From assembly GCA_034004685.1 (NCBI GenBank), contig JAVEWG010000018.1:6445-70444 (forward strand): a stretch of DNA of 64,000 bases, written 5' to 3'. This document shows positions 1 through 8,755 of the stretch, piece after piece (positions within the stretch are counted from its first letter, which is position 1; each line of letters opens with the position of its first letter). The notes beneath the pieces were generated by a model. The model made no database searches, had not been told where the DNA came from, and saw nothing but the letters and a program-made list of their open reading frames with translations. The stretch comes from JAEUNX01 sp034004685. GTDB taxonomy: Bacteria; Pseudomonadota; Gammaproteobacteria; Burkholderiales; Rhodocyclaceae. The position numbers and the translations under genes are program-made.

Positions 1-553
1 TGCGCTGGGCCTGGTCAAGCTGCTGAACAAGCGCCTCGCGGTGGACCCTGGACAAGGCCACCAGCTCCTCTCCCAGCAACGCTTGAGAATAAGCGGCAGC
101 CAGCTTGCCCGCCAGGGCCTGGTGCTCTTTATCGTATGAGGCCTCTCCGTACTGCTCCTGGGCCTGGGCAAAGCCCAACTGGGCCCAACTGCCCATGCGG
201 AACATCGGCTGCCGCAAGGTCAGGGACTTGATATCACTGAAGTAAGCCAAGTCAGAAGTGACCGGCTTTCCCTGGGAATTCAGGGTCTCATTGTGGGCAT
301 CGTTGCGGTTGCGGCCTCCGGACAGGGCCACCGACGGAAGCAGCCCGGCCAGCGCCTGAGGCACGTATTCCCTGCTGGCATCCCTTGCGCTGCGGGCCAC
401 CAGGAGGCTGGCGTCGTTCTGCAAGGCCAGACGATACGCTTCCATGAACCCCAGAGGGCCCGCACTGGGCGCCTGCCGACTGTCGGCACCGTAAGCGGCA
501 AACGCCGAAAATAGAAGCCCCGCACCAACCCATCGGGAAACTGTAAGCCTCAT
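1..553 (-). CDS. TolC-family outer membrane factor of a type I secretion system, partial (3' end beyond window)
   Basis: About 184 residues are visible, starting at ATG 553 and running off the left edge. The N-terminus is a signal peptide (MRLTVSRWVGAGLLFSAFAAYG). It is followed by the outer membrane efflux pattern: an early EAYRLALQNDASLLVARSAR helix, then QALAGLLPSVALSGG, a short beta segment, and a long Gln/Ala/Glu-rich helix. It starts 2 bp after the HlyD gene stop, so it is the third gene of an ABC exporter-HlyD-TolC operon. In such systems the OMF forms the outer membrane channel for an unfolded secreted substrate. No substrate gene is visible in the window; it could lie to the left. 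The family call is secure, the substrate unknown. Confidence 0.9.
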   Translation of the reverse strand, partial: MRLTVSRWVGAGLLFSAFAAYGADSRQAPSAGPLGFMEAYRLALQNDASLLVARSARDASREYVPQALAGLLPSVALSGGRNRNDAHNETLNSQGKPVTSDLAYFSDIKSLTLRQPMFRMGSWAQLGFAQAQEQYGEASYDKEHQALAGKLAAAYSQALLGEELVALSRVHREALVQQLDQAQR

Positions 554-555
554 TG

Positions 556-1908
556 TCACCGCTCGTTCAGGGCCGCTGCGACCCGATTCAGGAAAGGTTT
601 GGCCAGATAACCGAGGAAGGTCCGCTCCCCCGTCTTGATGATCACATCCACGGGCATGCCGGTCCGTATCTCGTTGGTCCCCAGATCCCGCAAACCCTCG
701 GGCGTCACTTCCACTCGAGCCAAGTAGCTGGGGGGAGATTGGGGGTTGGCGTCCGGGACCAAGTCAGCCGAGATGCTGGCGATGGTGCCATGAACCACCG
801 GCGTGGTGCTCTGGTTGAACGCAACAAATCGCACGTCGGCCCGCAAGCCCTTCCGGACGCCATCGATCAGATGGGGTGGTACCTTGGCCTCGACCGCAAG
901 GGACTCCCCAGCGGGGGCCAGATCCATGATCCGCCCGCCCGCGGCGATGACTCCACCTATCGTGTGGGTCTGCAAGCCCATGACCATGCCGTCCACCGGC
1001 GCCTTGATCTCCACCCGATCCAATTCATCCTGCGCAGCCACCAGGCGTTCGGTCAAGCCATTCACATCCCGCTGCACTTCCTGCAACTGGCTTTCCACAT
1101 CCCGCGCAAACTCCTGCCGCACCTGGGTGATGCGCAAACGATATTCGGAGATCTCCCGCTGGGTTCTGGCGATCGTAGCAACAGTCTCTTCATGGGATCC
1201 GGAGATTTCAGACAAGGCTCGCTCGAGGTCCTGGAGCCGATTGCGGGGATAGTAGCCTTCCGCGGCCAGGGCTCTCAGGGACTCGGCTTGGGACTTCAGG
1301 ATCTCCAACTGGGAACGCTTCGCCTGGCGCTGGCTTTCCAGCCCTGTGAGGTATGCCTCGCGCTGGGCAATGTTCTCCCCCAAAATCGCCACCTGCCCCT
1401 CCAGGGCGGCCTTGCGCTTTAAAAACACCCGGGATTGAATCTCCATGGCTTCAGCCACCGAGGGATCCCCCCGCTCCTTTTGAATCTCGGCAGGAAAAGT
1501 CACGCTCGCCTCACCGCGCCGCTCAGCCAACAGGCGGGACTCCAAAGCCCGGGCTGTCAATATTTGGGCATAGACTGAAGCAAACTGAGCCTGGGCCGGC
1601 TTTGGATTCAGCCGTAACAATACTTGCCCAGCTTTGACGGTATCCCCCTCCCGAACCCGGATTTCTTCAACCACTCCACCCGTCTGGTGCTGGATGGTCT
1701 TGCGCTTGCTGTCGGTGATCACAACGCCTTGAGTAGCCACCCCTTGATCCAGGGGCGCCAGCGCCGCCCATAGAAAAAAGCCGCCAAAACCGCCAAAAAT
1801 AAGCCAACGGCCCAGACGCCGAAAACCCTGGTCATCCGTTTCCAAAGAAAGCGCAACTGGCGCTGCGCCTGTACCGGCATCAACCTGATTCCGCCCCAAC
1901 AACTTCAT
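556..1908 (-). CDS. HlyD-family type I secretion periplasmic adaptor
   Basis: A 450-residue membrane fusion protein, usual length for the HlyD/PrtE family. It has a cytoplasmic N-terminal tail, one membrane segment near residues 30-50 (FGGFFLWAALAP), a lipoyl half-motif with GGVVEEIRVREGDTVKAGQ, and a long coiled coil (about 100-280). The second lipoyl half follows (VEIKAPVDGMVMGLQ), then a C-terminal beta domain ending in a GMPVDVIIKTGERTFLGYL stretch typical of HlyD. It bridges the inner-membrane ABC exporter and the TolC protein. Its start overlaps the exporter stop by 4 nt, so the two are probably translationally coupled. Confidence 0.95.
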   Translation of the reverse strand: MKLLGRNQVDAGTGAAPVALSLETDDQGFRRLGRWLIFGGFGGFFLWAALAPLDQGVATQGVVITDSKRKTIQHQTGGVVEEIRVREGDTVKAGQVLLRLNPKPAQAQFASVYAQILTARALESRLLAERRGEASVTFPAEIQKERGDPSVAEAMEIQSRVFLKRKAALEGQVAILGENIAQREAYLTGLESQRQAKRSQLEILKSQAESLRALAAEGYYPRNRLQDLERALSEISGSHEETVATIARTQREISEYRLRITQVRQEFARDVESQLQEVQRDVNGLTERLVAAQDELDRVEIKAPVDGMVMGLQTHTIGGVIAAGGRIMDLAPAGESLAVEAKVPPHLIDGVRKGLRADVRFVAFNQSTTPVVHGTIASISADLVPDANPQSPPSYLARVEVTPEGLRDLGTNEIRTGMPVDVIIKTGERTFLGYLAKPFLNRVAAALNER

Positions 1909-3668
1909 GCATTACTCCCGTTCTCAGTGCTTGCCCCGGCTCCACTTGCGGTGCCACGACCAGCCAGGGACGCCACCGGCCGGCCTGACTTGCTCTGCAT
2001 CTGGGCCAGGACAGCGTCCCGCGGCCCAAACATCTGGGCGGCCCCATCCACCAGCAGCAGCAGTTTGTCCGCCACGCCAATAATGCTCGTCCGGTGCGTG
2101 ATCAACACCACCGTCTTGCCCGCCCCCTTGAGGGCCACCACCGCGCTGACCAGAGCGGCTTCGCCCACGTCATCCAGGTTGGAATTCGGCTCGTCAAGAA
2201 CCACCAGGGTCGGGTCACCATAGAGCGCCCGAGCCAAGCCGATACGCTGCTTCTGGCCGCCTGAGAGAATGTTGCCGCCGACCCCAATGGGCGTGTCGTA
2301 CCCCATGGGAAAGCGCAGGATCATTTCATGAACACCTGCCATCTTTGCCGCGGCAATCACTTGATTGGAGTCCAGTTCGCCAAAACGGGCAATGTTCTCG
2401 GCGATGGTGCCCTCGAACAACTCAATGTCCTGGGGCAGGTAGCCAATATGGGGCCCCAGCTCATCCTTGTTCCAGCGGCTGATATCCGCGCCATCAAGAC
2501 GCACCTTGCCAGCCTGGGGATGCCAGACGCCTACCAATAACCGCGCCAGGGTGGACTTGCCCGAGGCAGACGGGCCAATGACCACAAGCACGTTCCCGGG
2601 CTCCAGGGCGAAATTAACGTTCTTGATGGTGGAAATCTGGACCCCGGGGGGGCCCGCGAAAAGCCCTTCGACGTTGATCCGGCCTACCGGCTTGGGCAAA
2701 GACATGCCGGACTCACGTTGAGGGTATTGCTCCAGCAGGCTTTCGAGCCGCTCATAGGAGGTACGTGCAGAAATCAGCTGTTTCCAGGATCCAATGGCCA
2801 ATTCCACAGGCCCAAGGCAACGACCAAGCAAGACCGAAGAGGCAATCATGATGCCCCCCGTTGCGTAGCCATCAATGACCAGCAACGCGCCCGCTCCAAG
2901 AATCAGCGACTGAAGGGAAATTCTGACGAAACGAGTCACCGCACCGATCGTGCCCGCCCGACGGCTGGCTTCACCCTGCATGGCCAGGAATTTTTCCTGG
3001 CGGCCGAACCAGCGTCGGGTAATGGCCGGCAGCATCCCCATGGCCTCGATAACCTCTGCATTGCGCAGGTTGTTGGAGGCGATGCTGTTGGACGCCGAGG
3101 CTTCGCCACTGGCGCCGGAAAGCAACATACGGGTGGAGCGCTCATTGAGGTAGGCCAGTCCAAACAGGCTTAGCGCCCCCAACAAGGCAATGAGCCCAAG
3201 CCAGGGGTGGAACAGGAAGATCACCACCAGGTAGATGGGCATCCAGGGCGCATCGAAAAACGCGAACAAGCCATTTCCGGTCAGGAACTGACGAACATTG
3301 GTCAGATCACTCAGGGACTGGGAGGCGCCGGTGCCGGGATTACGCAGATTGGCTTCGAACATAGCGGTGAACACCCGCTTGTTAAGCAGCATGTCAAGCT
3401 TGGCGCTGAGCCTGACCAGTACCATGGACCGCACGAACTCCAGGCCGCTCATCAGCACGTAGAGGCCAAGGACCAGCAAGGTGAGCATCAACAGGGTCAT
3501 GTCGTTACGGGCGGAAAGCACCCGGTCGTACACCTGGAGCATGTAGATCGAGGGGGCCAGCATCAACAAGTTGATGAAAAAGCTGAACACCCCTACTGAA
3601 ACAAATATTTTTCGGAAGGTCAGCAGGGCTTCCAGCAACTCAGACTTCTTGGTCAGGAGCTTCTTCAT
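1905..3668 (-). CDS. Type I secretion ABC transporter, permease-ATPase (PrtD-like)
   Basis: A 587-residue half-transporter. The N-terminal half is a six-helix ABC exporter membrane domain (starting about residue 20, VSVGVFSFFINLLMLAPSIY). The C-terminal half is the nucleotide-binding domain, with Walker A GPSASGKST, signature LSGGQKQR and Walker B LVVLDEPN. There is no N-terminal C39 peptidase or C39-like domain, which fits the PrtD/AprD subgroup that exports RTX or protease-type substrates with C-terminal signals. It is the first gene of the exporter-adaptor-OMF operon. A divergent 134-bp intergenic region separates it from waaA and must hold its promoter. The substrate is not identifiable here. 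Confidence 0.95.
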   Translation of the reverse strand: MKKLLTKKSELLEALLTFRKIFVSVGVFSFFINLLMLAPSIYMLQVYDRVLSARNDMTLLMLTLLVLGLYVLMSGLEFVRSMVLVRLSAKLDMLLNKRVFTAMFEANLRNPGTGASQSLSDLTNVRQFLTGNGLFAFFDAPWMPIYLVVIFLFHPWLGLIALLGALSLFGLAYLNERSTRMLLSGASGEASASNSIASNNLRNAEVIEAMGMLPAITRRWFGRQEKFLAMQGEASRRAGTIGAVTRFVRISLQSLILGAGALLVIDGYATGGIMIASSVLLGRCLGPVELAIGSWKQLISARTSYERLESLLEQYPQRESGMSLPKPVGRINVEGLFAGPPGVQISTIKNVNFALEPGNVLVVIGPSASGKSTLARLLVGVWHPQAGKVRLDGADISRWNKDELGPHIGYLPQDIELFEGTIAENIARFGELDSNQVIAAAKMAGVHEMILRFPMGYDTPIGVGGNILSGGQKQRIGLARALYGDPTLVVLDEPNSNLDDVGEAALVSAVVALKGAGKTVVLITHRTSIIGVADKLLLLVDGAAQMFGPRDAVLAQMQSKSGRPVASLAGRGTASGAGASTENGSNA

Positions 3669-3750
3669 GGGCCGCAGTAGTGCCGAGATAAAGGGCGGCA
3701 GTTTATCAGAATAGGCGCTCCAGGCCCCATGGCTGAGGGATTAAGCAAAC

Positions 3751-3778
3751 TTAATCAAGGGCGACGGGCCGGTATACT
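3751..3778 (+). promoter_or_regulatory. Candidate sigma-70 promoter for waaA
   Basis: TTAATC (3751-3756) and TATACT (3773-3778) are 16 bp apart and sit 25 bp upstream of the waaA GTG. The -10 is close to consensus and the -35 is weak. The segment is AT-rich within a GC-rich genome, which supports the call. It is a motif prediction only. Confidence 0.45.
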
Positions 3779-3802
3779 GGACTTTTTCCCGGATCGCCCA
3801 CC

Positions 3803-5101
3803 GTGCTCCGTCTTGGTTATTCCCTATGCTGGCTCGCGCTGATTCCGGCGCTGGTGCTGCGCTTGCTTTGGCGAGCCCGCCGGCAGCCGGAATACCTGCA
3901 GCACATTTCAGAGCGCTGGGGCGCCCACTCTGAATCACGGGAACCTACCCTCTGGATCCACGCCGTTTCGGTTGGCGAGACCCGGGCCGCCGCGCCCCTG
4001 GTCAGGGCCTTGCTGGCCCGCCATCCGGACCACCACATCCTGTTGACCCACATGACCCCCACCGGGCGCGCCACGGCCGGGGAGCTGTTCGGCGATGACC
4101 CTCGGGTCAGCAGCGCCTACCTGCCCTACGACCTGCCCTGGGCGGTGGCGGCCTTCCTTGAGCGGGCCCGCCCCCGGCTGGGGGTGATCATGGAAACCGA
4201 AATCTGGCCAAACCTCTTCACCGCCTGCAAGCGCCGTGGGGTGCCGCTGGTGCTGGCCAATGCCCGCCTGTCGGAACGCTCCGCCAGGGGCTACCGGAAA
4301 ATCGGCGCCCTGGCGCGGGAGGCGCTGGAGGCCCTGAGCGTGGTGGGCGCACAGACACCCCAGGACGGCGCGCGACTGACGGCCCTGGGGGCCGGGTCGG
4401 TGCAAGTCACCGGCAACATCAAGTTCGACGCTGCGCCCCCGCCGGCGCAACAAGCTCTGGGCAAGGCCTTCCGGGCGCAGGTCGGGGGCCGTCCGGTATT
4501 GCTGGCGGCCAGCACCCGGGAAGGGGAGGAGGCCCTGATCCTGGATGCCTTTGCCCGCCTCGGTGACGAGGATGTGCTCCTGCTCCTGGTGCCCCGGCAT
4601 CCCCAGCGCTTTGATGAAGTCGCCCGGCTCGCCAGTGACCGGGGACTGAAGCTCCAGCGCCGTTCCGATAACCAGCGGATAGCCCCGGAAACCCGGGTCT
4701 GGCTGGGGGACTCCATGGGCGAGATGTTCGCGTACTACCAGATGGCCGAGGTGGCCCTGATCGGCGGCAGCTGGCTGCCCTTCGGCGGACAGAACCTGAT
4801 CGAGGCTTGCGCGGTGGGCTGCCCGGTGGTGGTGGGGCCCCACACCTTCAACTTCGCGGCGGTGGCGGAAGAAGCCGAAGCCCGGGGCGCAGCCCTAGGG
4901 TGCGCGAATGCGGAAGCCGGCATGACCACCGCCCTGGCCCTGTTGAAGGAACCGGCCCGGCGCCGGGCCATGGGCCAGGCGGGCATTGCCTTCGTTACGG
5001 CTCACCAGGGCGCCACCCAACGCACCCTGGACATTCTTGAAGGCCTGCTGGCGCCGGACCAGGGGCACGCGCCCAGACCTGGCCGCCCCATCGACGGCTA
5101 A
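3803..5101 (+). CDS. waaA: 3-deoxy-D-manno-octulosonic acid (Kdo) transferase
   Basis: Transfers Kdo from CMP-Kdo to lipid IVA at the inner membrane during lipopolysaccharide core synthesis. The 432-residue protein starts at GTG 3803. It has an N-terminal membrane anchor (SLCWLALIPALVLRLLW) and the family motifs HAVSVGETRAAAPLVRAL and METEIWPNL in the N-terminal Rossmann domain. The C-terminal GT-B domain carries SWLPFGGQNLIEACAVGCPV. Length is normal for WaaA/KdtA. It stands alone between the divergent secretion operon and the convergent tolC gene. Confidence 0.97.
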   Translation: MLRLGYSLCWLALIPALVLRLLWRARRQPEYLQHISERWGAHSESREPTLWIHAVSVGETRAAAPLVRALLARHPDHHILLTHMTPTGRATAGELFGDDPRVSSAYLPYDLPWAVAAFLERARPRLGVIMETEIWPNLFTACKRRGVPLVLANARLSERSARGYRKIGALAREALEALSVVGAQTPQDGARLTALGAGSVQVTGNIKFDAAPPPAQQALGKAFRAQVGGRPVLLAASTREGEEALILDAFARLGDEDVLLLLVPRHPQRFDEVARLASDRGLKLQRRSDNQRIAPETRVWLGDSMGEMFAYYQMAEVALIGGSWLPFGGQNLIEACAVGCPVVVGPHTFNFAAVAEEAEARGAALGCANAEAGMTTALALLKEPARRRAMGQAGIAFVTAHQGATQRTLDILEGLLAPDQGHAPRPGRPIDG

Positions 5102-5122
5102 GCCACGGGCGACCAGCCCGAA

Positions 5123-6442
5123 TTACTGGGTCAGCAGCGCATTGATGGCCAGCACGTCTTCCTCGGCCAGGGTACCGGCGGCAGCCTTGAGGCGAAGCTG
5201 GGCCACCAGGGTGTCATAGCGGGCTTTGGCCAGTTGCCGGCGGGCGTCGGCCAGCTGGCTCTGGGCATTGAGCACGTCGATGTTGATCCGCACCCCCACT
5301 TCATAGCCCAGCTTGTTGGATTCCAGGGCAGAGGTGGAAGAGATTTCCGCCGCCTCCAGGGCTTTCACCTGGGCCAGGCCGCTGGTCACCCCCAGATAGG
5401 ACTGGCGGGCAGCCAGGGCGGCGGAGCGGCGGGCGTTGTCCAGATCCGACAGGGATCGCTGCTTGAGGGCCACCGCCTCCCGCTGGCGGGAACTGGTGGC
5501 GCCACCGGCGAACAAGGGCACATTGAGCTGCACGCCCAGGGTGGAACCGTCCGATTTCATGCTGCCCGGGGTCAGGGACGAGGACAGGCTGTTGTTGTGG
5601 CCGTAGGAGGCCACCAGATCCACCGTGGGGTAATGACCCGCCCGATTGCGCTCCACCTCCCGATCGGCAATTTCCAGGGCAAGCTGCTGGGCCTGCACGC
5701 CGAAGTTCCCCGCCTCGGCGGCCTGGACCCAATCCCCGAGGCGCTCAGGCTGGGGCCGGGGGAGTTCCAGGCCCTTGCGCAGGCCGGCCAGCGCTTCCGG
5801 CGGCTTGCCCACGATCTGGGCCAGAACCTGGCGTTTGACGTCCAGGTCGCTACCGGCTGCAATTTCCTGGGCGGAGGCCAGATCGAAGCGGGACTGGGCC
5901 TCGTGCACATCGGTGATGGTGACGGTGCCCACCTCGAAACTCTTCTTGGCCAGCTCCAGTTGCTGGCCGGCGGCTTCCCGCAGGGTGGACACGGCCGCCA
6001 GGGCGTCCTGGCCGTTGAGTACGTCGAAATAGGCCTGGGCCACCCGCAGGATCAGGTCCTGACGGGCCTGCCCAAGGCGTACGTCGCCCAGCAGGGCCTG
6101 GAGCTCCCCCTGCTTGAACTGGACCCAGTTCTGCCAACGGAACAAAGGTTGGGAAAGCTGCAAGGTCTGGGCGTTGGTGTTGCCTCGGCGGGTCAGATCC
6201 ACCCCCTGGGTCGAGACGTCGAAATCATTGAAGGTACTATTGGCCGCCAGCCCGATGGTGGGCAGCAGTCCGGCCCGGCCCTGAGGCAGCTTCTCCTGGT
6301 CGGCCTCCCGCTGGGCCCGGGCGCCGGCGAACTGGGCATCGTTGGCGAGGGCCTCCCGATAGGTCTGCATCAGGTCCGCCGACCAAGCACCGGCCGACCA
6401 GGCCCCTGCCACCAACACCGCCACAAGCCTGCGCATCTTCAT
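5123..6442 (-). CDS. tolC: TolC-family outer membrane efflux protein
   Basis: A 439-residue OMF with a cleavable signal peptide (MKMRRLVAVLVAGAWSAGAWS) and two tandem OEP repeats: DLMQTYREALANDAQFAGA near the start and a second around residues 230-420. It includes NVPLFAGGATSSRQREA, a TolC hallmark. It lies downstream of pcm and the rhodanese gene on the same strand, an arrangement common in betaproteobacteria. It probably serves as the general outer membrane channel for several pumps. The efflux operon at 7.6-15.2 kb lacks its own OMF and is a natural partner (inference). Confidence 0.95.
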   Translation of the reverse strand: MKMRRLVAVLVAGAWSAGAWSADLMQTYREALANDAQFAGARAQREADQEKLPQGRAGLLPTIGLAANSTFNDFDVSTQGVDLTRRGNTNAQTLQLSQPLFRWQNWVQFKQGELQALLGDVRLGQARQDLILRVAQAYFDVLNGQDALAAVSTLREAAGQQLELAKKSFEVGTVTITDVHEAQSRFDLASAQEIAAGSDLDVKRQVLAQIVGKPPEALAGLRKGLELPRPQPERLGDWVQAAEAGNFGVQAQQLALEIADREVERNRAGHYPTVDLVASYGHNNSLSSSLTPGSMKSDGSTLGVQLNVPLFAGGATSSRQREAVALKQRSLSDLDNARRSAALAARQSYLGVTSGLAQVKALEAAEISSTSALESNKLGYEVGVRINIDVLNAQSQLADARRQLAKARYDTLVAQLRLKAAAGTLAEEDVLAINALLTQ

Positions 6443-6458
6443 CTCCAGTCACCACCCA

Positions 6459-6782
6459 TCAGTAACGCGACATCGTCGGGTCCACATCCACCGCCCACCC
6501 ATCCACCCCGCCAGCGAGGTTGATGACCTTTTCCAGCCCCTGCCCGGCCAGGAACATGGCCACCTGCATGCTCCGCCCGCCGTGATGGCAGATCACCACG
6601 ATTTCCCGGGATGCATCGAGTTCCCCGATCCGCGCCGGAACGGTGTGCATGGGCATCGGGATCGAGCCCTCGATCCGGCAAACGGCCAGCTCCGCAGGCT
6701 CCCGCACGTCCAGCAGAAGGGGTTGCTCCCGGCTTGCATCAGCCAGCCAGGCATGAAGCTCGGAGGGACGGATCTGCCGCAC
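6459..6782 (-). CDS. Single-domain rhodanese-like protein
   Basis: A 107-residue single rhodanese domain with the active-site loop CHHGGRS (Cys65), preceded by LLLDVREPAEL and followed by INLAGGVDGWA. Proteins of this kind (GlpE-like) transfer sulfane sulfur via a persulfide on the loop cysteine. There is no signal peptide, so it is cytoplasmic. It starts 9 bp after the pcm stop and ends 16 bp before the tolC start, so the three genes form an operon. The physiological sulfur acceptor cannot be told from the sequence. Confidence 0.92.
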   Translation of the reverse strand: MRQIRPSELHAWLADASREQPLLLDVREPAELAVCRIEGSIPMPMHTVPARIGELDASREIVVICHHGGRSMQVAMFLAGQGLEKVINLAGGVDGWAVDVDPTMSRY

Positions 6783-6791
6783 GGCCGCCCC

Positions 6792-7445
6792 TCAGAAGGA
6801 GAAGGTCGCGGGACGCACCGCGTTGCGCAGGATCGGTTCCACGGTTTCGAAAAGATTGATGGTCTGGAACTGGTCTTCCGCCACCCGGGTGACGAGGCGC
6901 GCCTCCATCACCGGCGCCTCCCCCACGAAAGCGAACAGCCGACCGCCTACCTTGAGCTGATCCAGCAGGGCCTGGGGCACCACCGGCAGGCCGCCGGACA
7001 CCACGATCACGTCATAGGGCGCGTTCTTGGCCCAGCCCTGGGCGCCGTCGCCTTCTTCCACGATCACGTTCTGAACGCCGTAGCGCTCCAGATTGGCGTG
7101 GGCCAAGCGTACCAGCTCCGGCTCGATCTCGATGGTTCGCACCCAGGCCGCCCGCGCCGCCAGCAGGGCCGCGAAATAACCCGAGCCAGCGCCGATCTCC
7201 AGCACCTGGTCTTCCTTCTTGACCTGCAGGGCCTGGAGGATCTTGCCTTCGATCACCGGGCGCAGCATCAACTGGCCTGCGGGGAGAGGGATTTCCGCCT
7301 CGGACAAGGCCAGGGACCGATAGGCCTCGGGCACGAACTCCTCCCGGCGCACGGTCATGAGAAGGTCCAGCACATCCGTATCGAGCACCTCCCAAGGGCG
7401 GATCTGCTGCTCGACCATATTGAAACGGGCTTGCTCCAGGTTCAT
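6792..7445 (-). CDS. pcm: Protein-L-isoaspartate O-methyltransferase-family protein
   Basis: A 217-residue class I SAM methyltransferase of the PCMT family, with motif I VLEIGAGSGYFAALLA and upstream RREEFVPEAYRSLA. In the family this enzyme methylates abnormal isoaspartyl residues as the first step of protein repair. The tolC-linked betaproteobacterial copies are a divergent clade, so the exact substrate is less certain than the fold. It is first in the pcm-rhodanese-tolC operon. The 212-bp upstream region is unusually AT-rich near the gene and probably contains the promoter. Confidence 0.9.
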   Translation of the reverse strand: MNLEQARFNMVEQQIRPWEVLDTDVLDLLMTVRREEFVPEAYRSLALSEAEIPLPAGQLMLRPVIEGKILQALQVKKEDQVLEIGAGSGYFAALLAARAAWVRTIEIEPELVRLAHANLERYGVQNVIVEEGDGAQGWAKNAPYDVIVVSGGLPVVPQALLDQLKVGGRLFAFVGEAPVMEARLVTRVAEDQFQTINLFETVEPILRNAVRPATFSF

Positions 7446-7657
7446 TTCGACTCCACGACCAAACTATACATTAGGAAATGGCAATATACTTCCTCGACTA
7501 ACGAAGGATTGTAACCCAAGCTCAGAGGCTCACCCCTGGCAAAGCCGTTAGTGGTGGGCTTCTGACATGGTTGATCTGTTGTAGGGTGGGCTTTAGCCCG
7601 CCTTGGCGGACTGAAATTCGCCCGACGGGAGGGTCTCGTCATTGAGCAAGCGCCACC
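7446..7657. other. Intergenic region between the pcm and efflux operons
   Basis: Holds no gene I can support. The pcm-proximal part (about 7455-7515) is AT-rich with TATA-like hexamers on the pcm strand and is the likely pcm promoter. The middle contains the REP-like palindrome at 7581-7602. Confidence 0.5.
7581..7602 (+). repeat. REP-like palindromic repeat, copy 1
   Basis: A 22-nt unit with GGGC-TTTA-GCCC as its hairpin core and a GTAGGG head. It matches 18 of 22 positions of the unit at 27191-27212. One stem pair differs in a compensatory way (G-C here, C-G there), which suggests selection on hairpin structure. It is intergenic, as expected for REP elements. Confidence 0.55.
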
Positions 7658-8743
7658 TCAGCGGGTGGCGAGCGTCACTTCCACGCTCATCCCCGGACGC
7701 AGGGGCCGCAAGGGATCATCGCCCTGCTTGACCAGAATTTTCACCGGGATGCGCTGGACCACCTTGGTGAAGTTGCCCGTGGCGTTGTCCGGCGGCAGCA
7801 GGGTGAAGCGGGCGCCGGTGGCGGGGCTGACGGAGGCCACCTGGCCGGCAAGCTTGGCCCCGGGATAGGCATCCACCTTGATCTCGGCCCGGACACCCGG
7901 CTTCACGTCCCGCACGTCGGTTTCCTTCAGGTTGGCGATCACCCACACATCATCCAGGGGAACCACGCTCACTAGGGGCTGGCCCGCCTGCACCAACTGG
8001 CCCGGCTCCATGTTCTTGCTGCTGGCCACGCCATCGGCGGGCGCCAGGATGCGGGTATCAGCCAGTTGCTGGGCGGCCAGGTCCCGGGTAGCCCGGGCAG
8101 CATCCACCTTGGCCAGGGCCGCCCTCAGGGCGGCATTGGTGGCGGTCACTTGCTCGCCGGCGGAAGCCGCGCTCTGACGGCTGGCCTGGACCTGAGCCAG
8201 GGCCGCCCGGGCGGCGCTCTCGGCGGCATCGAGTTGCTGGGGGGAGACCATCTTTTTTTCTACCAGGCCGCGGGTCCGCTCCAGGTCTTTCTGGGCCCGG
8301 TCGGCGTTGGCCAGGGCCTGTTCCACGGTGGACCGGGCGGCGGCGGCGCTGGCCCGGGCGGCGGCCAGCTGGGCCGAGGCCAGCCCCGACTGGCCCTCCC
8401 GCCCGGCGTTGGCGATGGCCAGCTGCAACTCTGCCTCGGCCTGCGCCAGGCGGGCGCGGTAGTCCCGATCGTCGATCCGGGCCAGCAGGTCGCCGGCCTT
8501 GACCGCTTGATGGTCCGCCACGCTCACCTCGGCAATGAACCCACCCACCTTGGGCAGGACCGGAACGATGCGCCCCTCCACCTGAGCATTGTCGGTGGTG
8601 ACATGCCCCTGACTCCACCACCATTTGTAGCCGACCAGGGCCGCAATCCCCAGGGCCCCCGCCAACATGACAAGCTTGACCCTGTGCCTGGATGACTTGC
8701 CGCTGGGTTCTTCCTGATGTTCGGACATGGCCGTTTTCCGCAA
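7658..8743 (-). CDS. emrA: EmrA-like HlyD-family efflux adaptor
   Basis: A 361-residue inner-membrane-anchored adaptor with a short cytoplasmic N-terminus and one membrane segment (KLVMLAGALGIAALVGY). The lipoyl halves are AEVSVADHQAVKAGDLLARI and ILAPADGVASS, separated by a long Ala-rich coiled coil (about 95-215). It ends in a beta-barrel domain (AEIKVDAYPGAKLAG). It pairs with the DHA2-family MFS pump encoded 12 bp upstream to form an EmrAB-type tripartite pump. It is the last gene of the five-gene efflux operon. Gene order (pump, then adaptor) is the reverse of E. coli emrAB. Confidence 0.93.
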   Translation of the reverse strand: MRKTAMSEHQEEPSGKSSRHRVKLVMLAGALGIAALVGYKWWWSQGHVTTDNAQVEGRIVPVLPKVGGFIAEVSVADHQAVKAGDLLARIDDRDYRARLAQAEAELQLAIANAGREGQSGLASAQLAAARASAAAARSTVEQALANADRAQKDLERTRGLVEKKMVSPQQLDAAESAARAALAQVQASRQSAASAGEQVTATNAALRAALAKVDAARATRDLAAQQLADTRILAPADGVASSKNMEPGQLVQAGQPLVSVVPLDDVWVIANLKETDVRDVKPGVRAEIKVDAYPGAKLAGQVASVSPATGARFTLLPPDNATGNFTKVVQRIPVKILVKQGDDPLRPLRPGMSVEVTLATR

Positions 8744-8755
8744 TGAGTTGAACGA